The translations under genes and the position numbers were made by a program. A DNA stretch of 64,000 nucleotides, from assembly GCF_003285015.1 (NCBI RefSeq), contig NZ_QMFB01000002.1:372001-436000 (forward strand), written 5' to 3'. This document shows, piece by piece, positions 8,451-16,937 of this stretch; the first letter of the stretch is position 1; each line of letters opens with the position of its first letter. This stretch comes from Paenibacillus contaminans. Lineage in GTDB: Bacteria > Bacillota > Bacilli > Paenibacillales > NBRC-103111. The notes under the pieces were generated by a model that was not told the DNA's origin, did no database searches, and saw only the letters and a program-made list of their open reading frames with translations.

Positions 8451-9490
8451 GGCACCGGGCCGCGGCGGGGATTTAGCCCGACTTTTTCGGGCTATTCGGC
8501 CAGCGCCAGACCTTGGCGGGGATTTAGCCCGACTTTTTCGGGCTATTCGGTCAGCACCGGGCCGCGGCGGGGATTTAGCCCGACTTTTTCGGGCTATTCG
8601 GCCAGCGCCAGACCTTGGCGGGGATTTAGCCCGACTTTTTCGGGCTATTCGGCCAGCACCGGGCCGCGGCGGGGATTTAGCCCGACTTTTTCGGGCTATT
8701 CGGCCAGCGCCAGACCTTGGCGGGGATTTAGCCCGACTTTTTCGGGCTATTCGGCCAGCACCGGGCCGCGGCGGGGATTTAGCCCGACTTTTTCGGGCTA
8801 TTCGGCCAGCGCCAGACCTTGGCGGGGATTTAGCCCGACTTTTTCGGGCTATTCGGCCAGCACCGGGCCGCGGCGGGGATTTAGCCCGACTTTTTCGGGC
8901 TATTCGGCCAGCGCCAGACCTTGGCGGGGATTTAGCCCGACTTTTTCGGGCTATTCGGCCAGCACCGGGCCGCGGCGGGGATTTAGCCCGACTTTTTCGG
9001 GCTATTCGGCCAGCACCAGACCTTGGCGGGGATTTAGCCCGACTTTTTCGGGCTATTCGGCCAGCACCGGGCCGCGGCGGGGATTTAGCCCGACTTTTTC
9101 GGGCTATTCGGCCAGCACCAGACCTTGGCGGGGATTTAGCCCGACTTTTTCGGGCTATTCGGCCAGCACCGGGCCACGGCGGGGATTTAGCCCGACTTTT
9201 TCGGGCTATTCGGCCAGCACCGGACCGCGACGGTGTTTTAGCCCGGCATATTCGGGCTATTCGGTCAGCACCGGGCCACAGCGGGGATTTAGCCCGACTT
9301 TTTCGGGCTATTCGGTCAGCACCAGGCTACAGCGGGGATTTAGCCCGACTTTTTCGGGCTATTCGGCCCGCACCGGGCCGCTGCGGGGATTTAGCCCGAC
9401 TTTTTCGGGCTATTCGGTCAGCACCGGGCCGCGGCGGGGATTTAGCCCGACTTTTTCGGGCTATTCGGTCAGCACCGGGCCGCGGAGTTG
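8451..9490. repeat. Tandem array of twenty 51-bp hairpin units
   Basis: Twenty contiguous 51-bp units occupy 8469-9488, preceded by an 18-base partial unit. Every unit except the sixteenth contains TAGCCCGA-CTTTT-TCGGGCTA, an exact 8-bp stem with a 5-base loop. Units 1-14 alternate between two types that differ after the hairpin (CACCGGGCCGCGG versus CGCCAGACCTTGG), so the higher-order period is 102 bp. Units 15-20 are more divergent, and unit 16 has a changed stem and loop. There are no spacers. Because 51 is divisible by 3, two plus-strand frames stay open (repeating GFSPTFSGYSASTGPRR in one), but neither has a ribosome binding site, so I regard the array as non-coding. Bases 9491-9610 after it show no feature. 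Confidence 0.95.
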
Positions 9491-9610
9491 ATGTAGCCCG
9501 ACGCTGCAGCGAGGGGCACTAGCCAAGCAACAGCCCACTCGCTCCTCATGAAGAAGACGGAAAAGCGTTATTTGCGTTCCGAGTAGGGCAACAACTCCCG
9601 CAATGTTCCG

Positions 9611-9652
9611 CCGAAATAAAAACCGCTCCCGAGGGAGCGGTTTTTATTTCGG
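9611..9652. terminator. Bidirectional intrinsic terminator
   Basis: An almost perfect palindrome: the arms CCGAAATAAAAACCGCTCC and GGAGCGGTTTTTATTTCGG surround a short CGA-type loop, with a T-run on either strand. It lies 11 bases past the stop of the 782-aa secreted protein (minus strand) and would also stop plus-strand transcripts coming out of the hairpin array. Confidence 0.9.
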
Positions 9653-9662
9653 ATCAATCGGC

Positions 9663-12011
9663 TTACCTCATATAGACGTCGTCCAGCCAAGCGTTTCCGT
9701 TTGCGGCTTGATCCGCTTTGAAATAAATCTGCGCTGTTACTGCGTTTGCAGGCGCCGTATAGGTAAGCTCGTAACGGGTCCAGACCGAGCTGCGGTCCGT
9801 TTCCTTCCAGGTATACGTGATGCTGACGCCGGCTGCGTTGATCGACCGGATGCCCAGCGCGACGGAGCCGGCCGTCGAGGCGTTTTTGACCCAGCCGTTC
9901 AGCACATAGGTTTGACCGGGGACGACAGCGAACTCGAAGGAGTTAAGAACATTCCACGCGTTCGCGCTGTCGGGCGACAGCATTCCGGAACGCAGACCGT
10001 TATGGAAGGTTGCCGTGTCCCAAGTACCCGCCCGCATCAGCCAGTTAAGCGGCGCCGTGCCGCCGGATGCGGCATTTTCAAAGCCGGGATTGGACACAAG
10101 GTTGCAGCAAGATATCTTGTATACCTTCGTCTGATAAGCGGACAACCCCGCAGTCAATTGATTGCCTGCCACATCGAACGAATTCGGTGAATCGCCGTAC
10201 AGGAGCTCGGCATGCATGCCGGATTGCGGCAGCGGAATCGTAACGGTTTTCGGCTGGTTCGTTTCGTTGAGCGCGACAACATAAGTATCCCCGCCCATCG
10301 TCCAAACGCCGTAATCGGTGCCGTTCGACCGGACCCCGCCCGTTTTGACGGCCGTCGCAAGCTGCCCCATCAACGCCAGCTCGCTGCGGAACGCTTCAAG
10401 TCCAGGCCACAGAACCGAATTCGGCAGCGACCAGCCCGGATCGTTAATGGAATAGTAACCGAAACCGTTCGTACCGGAAAGAAACGCCTGATACGCCATA
10501 TTCCGTACTTCCGTTATGTTCGGCAAGTAGTTCCAAACCGTCCCCGGAATCATGAACGTCTGCAAAATCGTCCACACCGGCTTCACGCCATGAACATCCG
10601 TAAGCGCCTTTCTTGCATAGTCGCCCACCATCGTGATCGGACTCCGGTTTAACGGATAAGGATCGATAGCGAGCACATCGGGTATTCGTCCGTAATTTTC
10701 AAACTGCGAGGCATCCGCTTCCGTCATGTATACCGGGTGCACGTCGTCGATCGAGCGAATGATTTGGTAGGCGCCCGTCAAATCTTCGACGGAGATGCCG
10801 TTCGTGCTCGGTTCGTCCATGATCATCCAGCCGAGCAGCGCCGGATGGTCTTTGAACTGCGTAACCTGCTGCTGCATCAGGGTATAGTTTTCTTTCACCT
10901 TCATCCCGTAATAAAGCGGGAACAGCAGCTTCAAGCCGTTCGCTTGCGCCTGGTCCAAGTAATTTTGCGCCGTCGCCGCCGAGTTCGTCGCAACGCCTTG
11001 AACCGTATTTACCCCGATATCGTGCATATCGGAATATTGGGAAGGATTCACATGATAGGCGATCACCGGGAAAAAGGGCGTCCCGTTCACCTGCAACTGC
11101 CCGTCGGCAGGCAGCGATGTCGGCCGGTTCCAGCGGTAAACCGCAGCCGTTACCGTCTCCAGCTCCGCTCCCGAGCCGTCCTTCAGAACAGCGGAGGCTT
11201 CATACGGCACTTCCAGCTGCATGCCGCTCGGATCGAACGTATACTCCAGCTGCGCCGCAGCCGTTATGCCAAGCGATTGCGCATATGTCGCGCCGGTGTC
11301 TTTCCGTTTGATCGCGACGTCGACCGTCTTGCCCGCCAGCTCTGCGGCCGGGAGGCGCACCTTCATACTTGCCTTTCCTTGCGTAAGGTCCGAATAGTAA
11401 AAAATTTGATCGGTAAAAATAGAAATTTTCGGCGTCGGCTTCACCATAATCACGGAAGCGTCGTCAAACGATACCTGACCGGTGCCGTAAAGGCGCAAAT
11501 AAACGCTGGCGGTCTTCGCGCCTTCCGGCGCCGTCAGCTGAAAGCTGAGCTGCTGCCAGCCGCCGGTGTAACTGGTGACCCGAGGGCCGTTTATGCCGCT
11601 GATCCAGGTTGCCGCACTGGGCGGCCCCGAGTAATATTCCACTTTTATCCCGATGCCGGATCCCGTTACGCCGCTCGATTTGAGCCATGCCGAATATTCG
11701 TAAGTCGCAAGCTCATCAATGGCGATGTTCTGAACCGTAAACGGGTTCGTCGTCTGCTGGGTCTGGATCGAAATGCCGTAATTCCCCGAATGGGCGGCGG
11801 AAGCGGACAAATCGACCTCCGGATTGCTCCAGCCCCCGTAAGCGGACCAAAAATTCGGATTTCCGTTCGTCACTGTCTCGAAGGATGGATTTTGCAGCAA
11901 ATTCGTGCCGTTGCTAAGTGCTTTGGGCGAAAAAGATACCGACATCAGCAGCTGTGCCAACAAAATGAAGCATACGAAGAGGCTCGCCTTTTTACTAGCG
12001 CTTCCGAGCAT
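9663..12011 (-). CDS. Secreted glycoside hydrolase-like TIM-barrel protein with N- and C-terminal carbohydrate-binding domains (782 aa)
   Basis: The ATG at 12011 is preceded by AGGAGG. A Sec signal spans about residues 1-34. A CBM4/9-like domain covers about 38-190 (LLQNPSFETVTNGNPNFWSAYG ... SFDDASV), a beta-sandwich linker 195-295, and a TIM-barrel 305-560 with DEP at 399-401 (E400 is the probable acid/base). A beta domain and a second CBM4/9-like module (639-782, ending NAWLDDVYMR) follow. Where clan-A glycosidases usually carry the nucleophile, the WTILQTF strand has Gln484, so the mechanism is uncertain. It is paralogous to the 1360-aa protein encoded just upstream on the same strand. 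It probably acts on an extracellular polysaccharide; substrate unknown. Confidence 0.85.
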   Translation of the reverse strand: MLGSASKKASLFVCFILLAQLLMSVSFSPKALSNGTNLLQNPSFETVTNGNPNFWSAYGGWSNPEVDLSASAAHSGNYGISIQTQQTTNPFTVQNIAIDELATYEYSAWLKSSGVTGSGIGIKVEYYSGPPSAATWISGINGPRVTSYTGGWQQLSFQLTAPEGAKTASVYLRLYGTGQVSFDDASVIMVKPTPKISIFTDQIFYYSDLTQGKASMKVRLPAAELAGKTVDVAIKRKDTGATYAQSLGITAAAQLEYTFDPSGMQLEVPYEASAVLKDGSGAELETVTAAVYRWNRPTSLPADGQLQVNGTPFFPVIAYHVNPSQYSDMHDIGVNTVQGVATNSAATAQNYLDQAQANGLKLLFPLYYGMKVKENYTLMQQQVTQFKDHPALLGWMIMDEPSTNGISVEDLTGAYQIIRSIDDVHPVYMTEADASQFENYGRIPDVLAIDPYPLNRSPITMVGDYARKALTDVHGVKPVWTILQTFMIPGTVWNYLPNITEVRNMAYQAFLSGTNGFGYYSINDPGWSLPNSVLWPGLEAFRSELALMGQLATAVKTGGVRSNGTDYGVWTMGGDTYVVALNETNQPKTVTIPLPQSGMHAELLYGDSPNSFDVAGNQLTAGLSAYQTKVYKISCCNLVSNPGFENAASGGTAPLNWLMRAGTWDTATFHNGLRSGMLSPDSANAWNVLNSFEFAVVPGQTYVLNGWVKNASTAGSVALGIRSINAAGVSITYTWKETDRSSVWTRYELTYTAPANAVTAQIYFKADQAANGNAWLDDVYMR

Positions 12012-12340
12012 AGTAAACCTCCTATTGGCCGGCAGCGGGTCCTTAACCGGACTGCCGGGCTTCTTTTAGGCCGGGCAGCTTGCTGTATTCGCACGCATGC
12101 CCGGCATCACCTGCATCGCTTCGTTACCCTAGCTTCCGAAAGAAGGACAGCCTTGCGATACTTGCCGGCATACTCGGCATCGTTGCCCGCGTTCTTCCGG
12201 AAGAATGCCGTCCCTGCAGCAGCTTGTCGCCGGGCCGCCGCAGTCTCGCCGCGAAACGCCACGCCGGGAGCTTGTGCACGAAGCAAGCTCACGGTACCGT
12301 TCGGCGCGCGGTCATACGACCGCCGTTTACCCGCCCTCCT
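12012..12340. other. 329-bp spacer between the two secreted paralogues
   Basis: No gene is supported. It contains a perfect palindrome TTCTTCCGGAAGAA at 12192-12205 and, next to the start at 12011, an AGGAGG ribosome binding site. No T-tailed terminator is visible after the upstream gene that ends at 12341, so read-through from that gene into the 782-aa gene is possible. A separate promoter was not recognised. Confidence 0.5.
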
Positions 12341-15300
12341 TTACAACTGCACCTCCCGCAGCTCCAAATCGTCTACCCACGCCGCTCCGTCCGCCGCTTG
12401 GTCCATTTTGAAGTACACCCATAACGTTTTCGTTTGCGGCAGCACGTTAAACGTCACGTCCGTCTTCGTCCAATCGCTGTTCTTGCCCGCTTCCGTCCAC
12501 GTATACGTAACGGTTACGCCGTTCGCGTCGACCTGTCTGACGCCAAGCGCCACGGAGCCGGCTGTCGCGTTGTTTTTGACCCAGCCCGACAGGGTGTATC
12601 GATGGCCCGGCGTTACGGCGATCGCCTTCGGCGTATCCGTGTTGAGAACATTAAACGTATTATTCGCGTCCGGGTTCAGCTTGGCGGAATATTGCCCGCT
12701 ATGCGCGACCGTTTGATCCCAAACTCCCGCTCGCATCGACCAACCATCCGCTCTGCCCCCTGCGGCAGCCGGCTTCTCGAAGCCGCCGTTGTAAACCGGA
12801 TTCGTATTAACGTTCACCGAAAGCGGAAGCGAGGCATAACTCACGCTGCCGACCTTCGCTTCGACCGTTACGCCGTATACGCCATCGGTTACCGATACGG
12901 GGACATAAACGGAGCCCTGCACCGTTTTCTTCTCGCTTGCCGCCAGCGTGACGGACGCGTCGAGCGTCACCGTAATGCCGTTCGGCACCGTGCGCGGCAA
13001 ATCGACCGTTATTGAATTAGCGGTACCGTTCGTCAACTCGACAGCGAACGGATAAGTTCCCGCTTGCGTGACGTCGATGCTGTTCGGCGTCAGCTTTGCG
13101 TCGACAACCGTCACGACTTCGCTCAACTCCAGATCGTCCACCCACGCCGCCCCGTTTGCCGCTTGATCCAGCTTGAAGTAAACGGCTGCTTTCTTGGCAT
13201 TCGGGTGGGTCGTAAAAACGACTTCCACCTTCGCCCAATCGCCCGTTTTCGCAGCTTCCGTCCACGTGTAAGCCGCAGACACGCCGCCGGCGTCGATTTG
13301 ACGGATGCCGAGGGCTACCGATCCGGCCGTCGCATCGGTTTTGACCCAGCCCGTCAGCTTATACTTGGCGCCGGGAGCGAGAGGAAATTCTTTGGTCGAG
13401 TCCGTATTCAGCACGTTAAACGTATTGCCCGCGTCAGGATTCAGCTTACCGGACGCCTGGCCGCTGCGGGCGACCGCTTTATCCCATACGCCCGCACGCA
13501 TGTACCAGCCTTCCGGACCGGCGGCGGTTGCGACATTCTTCTCGAACCCGCCGTTATATACGGTATTCGTATCGACATATACCTTAAGCGGCAGCGAAGC
13601 GTAGCTGACGCCGGCCGCCTTGGCTTCGACGGTTACGGCATACTCGCCCCGCGCAGCCGCAGCGGGAACGGTAATGCTGCCTTGAACGGTCTTCGTTTCG
13701 TTTCCGGCGAGCGTCACCGAAGCCGGGAGATCGGCCGTTATACCATCCGCCGCTGAGCGCTGCAGATCGACGGTGAGCGGCTGGCCGGAGCCGTTCTTCA
13801 GCTCCACGGCGAACGGGTACGTTCCCACCTTGGCGATATCCAAGCTGTTCGGCGTCAGCTTGGCCGCCAAAAGCTGCGATACCGTAAATTCCCGTTCCGC
13901 TGCAACTTGAATGTTCGAGCCTTTGTATTCGAATGAGAGCGTAGCTTTGGCCACATAGTCCCCGGGCTGCAGCGCTGCTGGTATAACCGGATTTACGCTA
14001 TGGGCGGCGCTTTCCCCGCTTTTGATTTTGCCTAGCATCGTCTCGATCGGCGGGAGCCCCATCGCTTCCGGCAGCTCTATGCGCAGACGGGCATTTTGGA
14101 TCGCTTTGTCGCCGACGTTCCGGACCTCTGCGCTTAATGCCAGCTCATCGCCCGGCACAAGCGACGATACTGCCGCCTGCAAATCCAGCCGCGCCATCGA
14201 CTGCACAATCGGCATAATACTTGCAGTCACATCGTCCAGTAAGGCGTTTAACTGCTCTCTTTTGCCTTCCAGAACCGTATCGGATTTTCCGCTTACCCAG
14301 TTTTTCAGCTTGCCGATGTCGTCCAGCGCCTTCTCCGTCTTGCTCATAACTTTCCCTGCATCAACGGGTGCTGCAGTCAGCTCCTGCTTCACCTTCAGCA
14401 GCTCTTCGATCAGCTTCTCCGTTTTCTTCTCCCACTGATTGTTCGCAATGAGGCCGGTTGCGCTTTGCAGCTCGCCGATCGCCCGATCGACCCCCGCCGC
14501 AAAAGGCGTGATACGGTAAACGAGCGTTTGCTCCGGTCCGAGATTCACGCTGATCTGCTGCTCCCAGCTGCCCGACTTCTCGGGCTCGGCGCCGTACAAG
14601 AGCTCAACTTGATTGCCGGCTTGCGCGAGCGGGATCGTCGCCGTTTGCGCATTTTTGGTCAAATTGATCGCAATGGCGTATTGCTCCTGCCCTTTGTTGT
14701 AAATGGCCCATTGAACGTCGCTGCCGATATGCTCATCCGCCTTGCTGCCTTCGGAAACCAGACTGCCGATCAAGGCGAGTTCGTCCTTGAATTTCACCAT
14801 GCCCGGCCACAGCTCGGATTCCTTCAGCTTCCAGCCCGGATCGTTAATCGAATAATAGCCGAAGCCTTTGGTGCCCGCGATGAACGCCTGATACGCCATA
14901 TTGCGGAATTGATCGGTCGTCGGCAAGTAATTCCATGCCGTGCCTGGAATTTTGAACGTTTGCAAAACCGTCCAAACCGGCTTCACGTCGTCCACATCCC
15001 CGACCGCTTTGCGCACGCCGTCGCCTACCGCTCCGATGGTAAGCGCGCTGCCCTGACTGTACGGGTAAACGTCGGTGACAAGAATATCCGTAGCCTGGCC
15101 GGTCTCACGGTAGTAAGTCGGGTCGGCCTCGACCATATAAGTCGGATGTTCGGGATCGATGGAGCGGATCAGCTTGTAGGCGTCGATCAACTCCGACTGC
15201 GGAATGCCGTTCGTCGCCGGTTCGTCCATGATCATGTACCCGAGCACGGCCGGATGGTTCTTGAATTTCATAACGAACTGCCGCGTCAGCTCGAAGTTTT

Positions 15301-16423
15301 CCTTGACTCTCATATCGTAATAAAGCGTAACGAGCATTTTCAGCCCGTTCGCATGCGCCGCATCCAGCATCGATTGCAGCGCGGCTTCGCTTGTCGTGTT
15401 CGTCCCTTGAACCGTGTTGACGCCGATGTCCTTCATGAAGGGATAGTCGGCCTGATAGGCGTGGTAAGCGATAACCGGGAAAAACGGCTCTCCGTCAACA
15501 AGGATCGGACCGTTCTCCGGAATCGAAGCCGGACGTTCCCAGCGGTAGATCGTCTGCTCGCCGCGTTCGATCAGCTGCCCCGCCTCGTCCTTCAGCTCCG
15601 CTTCGATGCGGTACGGCTGCTCCATCGCCATATTCGACGTATCGAAGCCGATGTTCAAATGTTCGGCGGCCGCAACGCCGTTCTGCGCAAACAGCTCCTC
15701 GCCGGAAGTCTCATCTGCGATGCGGATATCGACGGTTTTACCCGTCATGCTGCCGTCCTCCGGTGCGAGCTTCAGCAGGATGTTTCCGTTCGTCACATCA
15801 GGATAGTAATACGTATGGGCAGATTCGACGACAAGCTGCGGCTTGTTCTTCGTCTTTACGACGGACGCGTCGTCGAAGTAAACGGTTCCGGTGCCGTACA
15901 GCCGCAAGTACACGTACATATAGGCCGATTCCGCCGGCGCCTGAATTTCATATTCCAGCTCATGCCACTGGCCGTCGTTATCGGTTGATTTTGCTTTATA
16001 GGTATAGCCGTTTACCCAATTTTCGACCGTTTTGTCGATGCCTTTGAAAAATTCTATTTTATAACCCGGGTTGCCGCTGACGCCGATCGATTTGAACCAT
16101 GCTTTTACGTCGTATGTAGCCCCCTCCTCCACCGGAACGGGAATGGCCACCCATGGGTTATTTCCTGTGCTCGTTTGAATGGAAACGCCGTAGTTGCCCG
16201 TTCGCGCCGCTTCCGGTACGGATTTGATCGAATTGTTCCATGCGTTTCCGATGACGGTCCATTGTGCGGGAACGCTTCCCGTCGTATCCTCGAAGCCGGG
16301 ATTTTCGATTAAATTACCGGTCAATGCTGCGGCGGCCGGCTTCGCGTTAACGGCGGCAATTAATTGAAACACTAAACAAAATGATAAAAATAAGGCAAAC
16401 CAAGCTTTCCTTTGCACGATCAT
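12341..16423 (-). CDS. Large secreted glycoside hydrolase-like protein with duplicated C-terminal modules (1360 aa)
   Basis: The start is the ATG at 16423, 8 bases after GGGAGG; a longer frame from 16579 would hide the signal peptide behind 52 residues. Sec signal 1-34; CBM4/9-like domain about 37-190; linker sandwich 195-295; TIM-barrel about 305-560 with DEP at 400-402 (E401 probable acid/base) and Gln488 where a clan-A nucleophile would be expected. A charged helical segment spans about 690-790 and a CARDB-like domain about 795-850. Two consecutive modules of about 250 residues (854-1108 and 1109-1360) each combine an immunoglobulin-like domain (AKLTPNS...) with a CBM4/9-like domain (VYNGGFEK...WVDDLEL). 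The two modules align without gaps at about 64 percent identity by my hand count. Paralogue of the 782-aa protein. A palindromic operator lies about 130 bases upstream. Confidence 0.87.
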   Translation of the reverse strand: MIVQRKAWFALFLSFCLVFQLIAAVNAKPAAAALTGNLIENPGFEDTTGSVPAQWTVIGNAWNNSIKSVPEAARTGNYGVSIQTSTGNNPWVAIPVPVEEGATYDVKAWFKSIGVSGNPGYKIEFFKGIDKTVENWVNGYTYKAKSTDNDGQWHELEYEIQAPAESAYMYVYLRLYGTGTVYFDDASVVKTKNKPQLVVESAHTYYYPDVTNGNILLKLAPEDGSMTGKTVDIRIADETSGEELFAQNGVAAAEHLNIGFDTSNMAMEQPYRIEAELKDEAGQLIERGEQTIYRWERPASIPENGPILVDGEPFFPVIAYHAYQADYPFMKDIGVNTVQGTNTTSEAALQSMLDAAHANGLKMLVTLYYDMRVKENFELTRQFVMKFKNHPAVLGYMIMDEPATNGIPQSELIDAYKLIRSIDPEHPTYMVEADPTYYRETGQATDILVTDVYPYSQGSALTIGAVGDGVRKAVGDVDDVKPVWTVLQTFKIPGTAWNYLPTTDQFRNMAYQAFIAGTKGFGYYSINDPGWKLKESELWPGMVKFKDELALIGSLVSEGSKADEHIGSDVQWAIYNKGQEQYAIAINLTKNAQTATIPLAQAGNQVELLYGAEPEKSGSWEQQISVNLGPEQTLVYRITPFAAGVDRAIGELQSATGLIANNQWEKKTEKLIEELLKVKQELTAAPVDAGKVMSKTEKALDDIGKLKNWVSGKSDTVLEGKREQLNALLDDVTASIMPIVQSMARLDLQAAVSSLVPGDELALSAEVRNVGDKAIQNARLRIELPEAMGLPPIETMLGKIKSGESAAHSVNPVIPAALQPGDYVAKATLSFEYKGSNIQVAAEREFTVSQLLAAKLTPNSLDIAKVGTYPFAVELKNGSGQPLTVDLQRSAADGITADLPASVTLAGNETKTVQGSITVPAAAARGEYAVTVEAKAAGVSYASLPLKVYVDTNTVYNGGFEKNVATAAGPEGWYMRAGVWDKAVARSGQASGKLNPDAGNTFNVLNTDSTKEFPLAPGAKYKLTGWVKTDATAGSVALGIRQIDAGGVSAAYTWTEAAKTGDWAKVEVVFTTHPNAKKAAVYFKLDQAANGAAWVDDLELSEVVTVVDAKLTPNSIDVTQAGTYPFAVELTNGTANSITVDLPRTVPNGITVTLDASVTLAASEKKTVQGSVYVPVSVTDGVYGVTVEAKVGSVSYASLPLSVNVNTNPVYNGGFEKPAAAGGRADGWSMRAGVWDQTVAHSGQYSAKLNPDANNTFNVLNTDTPKAIAVTPGHRYTLSGWVKNNATAGSVALGVRQVDANGVTVTYTWTEAGKNSDWTKTDVTFNVLPQTKTLWVYFKMDQAADGAAWVDDLELREVQL

Positions 16424-16550
16424 ACATTCATCCTCCCAAGCATTTTTTGAAAAGCAAAAAAGCTGACGGGCTGAAGTCCTCCGTACTCGCGGCTGATTAC
16501 ACGAATATCCCCTCCTTTCATAAAGACAACCCAAATAAAGCGCCGGCGTT

Positions 16551-16564
16551 AGTAATCGATTACT
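16551..16564. promoter_or_regulatory. Palindromic operator AGTAATCGATTACT
   Basis: A perfect 14-bp palindrome with a central CG, the usual form of LacI-family operators. It lies about 130 bases before the start of the 1360-aa secreted protein. A 13-of-14 match occurs at 17847-17860 in the AraC/oxidoreductase intergenic region, which argues for a shared regulator. No LacI-type gene is present in this window. Confidence 0.6.
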
Positions 16565-16804
16565 TAAAGTACCGGGCATTAGGAGCGAAAAAGCAAAAAG
16601 ACCGCTATGCCGTATAAGAATAGTCAGTCGCTGTAAAGCAGAGTGCTCTTCTTCATTGGCAGCATCGGCGGCGTTCGCTCTTCCGTAATCGGATTGTCTT
16701 TACTTGCTCGCGTTAGCGATATGGATTCGGGTACACTCATCGGGTAAGCGCATAAGAGGGCGACCGTATGTTCCAACGGCGCAGATGAAATTTGCAGGAC
16801 GTGG

Positions 16805-16849
16805 TGTAAGCGGTTTCCGCATTTCAAACATAATCAGAAATCGATTTCT
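16805..16849. promoter_or_regulatory. cre-like site and adjacent AGAAATCGATTTCT palindrome
   Basis: TGTAAGCGGTTTCC at 16805-16818 matches the CcpA consensus TGWAANCGNTNNCA at 13 of 14 positions. AGAAATCGATTTCT at 16836-16849 is a perfect palindrome sharing the ATCGAT core with the operators at 16551 and 17847. The 514-bp stretch 16424-16937 holds these sites and no gene. The distance to the next start (16423) is about 380 bases, so a role in its control is uncertain. Confidence 0.4.
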
Positions 16850-16937
16850 TCGAAAGTGTACCATATCCGTATCAAAAAGAAAAGGTTCCAAAGGAATAAA
16901 AATACAAAAAAAGAATTTCGGAATTCCGACTCTTGTC

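Noticed and set aside
8451-9490. CRISPR array
   Set aside because: The units are contiguous with no variable spacers, unit length and hairpin do not fit repeat-spacer structure, and no cas genes are nearby.
8236-9522. Two long plus-strand open frames (428 and 358 codons) across the hairpin array
   Set aside because: They arise because the 51-bp unit is divisible by three and lacks stops in two frames. No ribosome site precedes either start, both begin in repeat DNA, and the conserved feature is the hairpin rather than a protein.
10737-12716. Plus-strand frame of 659 codons
   Set aside because: It lies antisense to the two secreted glycosidase-like genes, is Arg/His-rich, has no domain, and spans the gap between two real genes.
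14465-15988. Plus-strand frame of 507 codons
   Set aside because: Antisense shadow of the 1360-aa gene with a composition typical of GC-rich reverse frames.
16424-16579. 52-residue N-terminal extension of the 1360-aa secreted protein
   Set aside because: It would put polar residues before a clear signal peptide and has no ribosome site, whereas the ATG at 16423 has GGGAGG at 8 bases.
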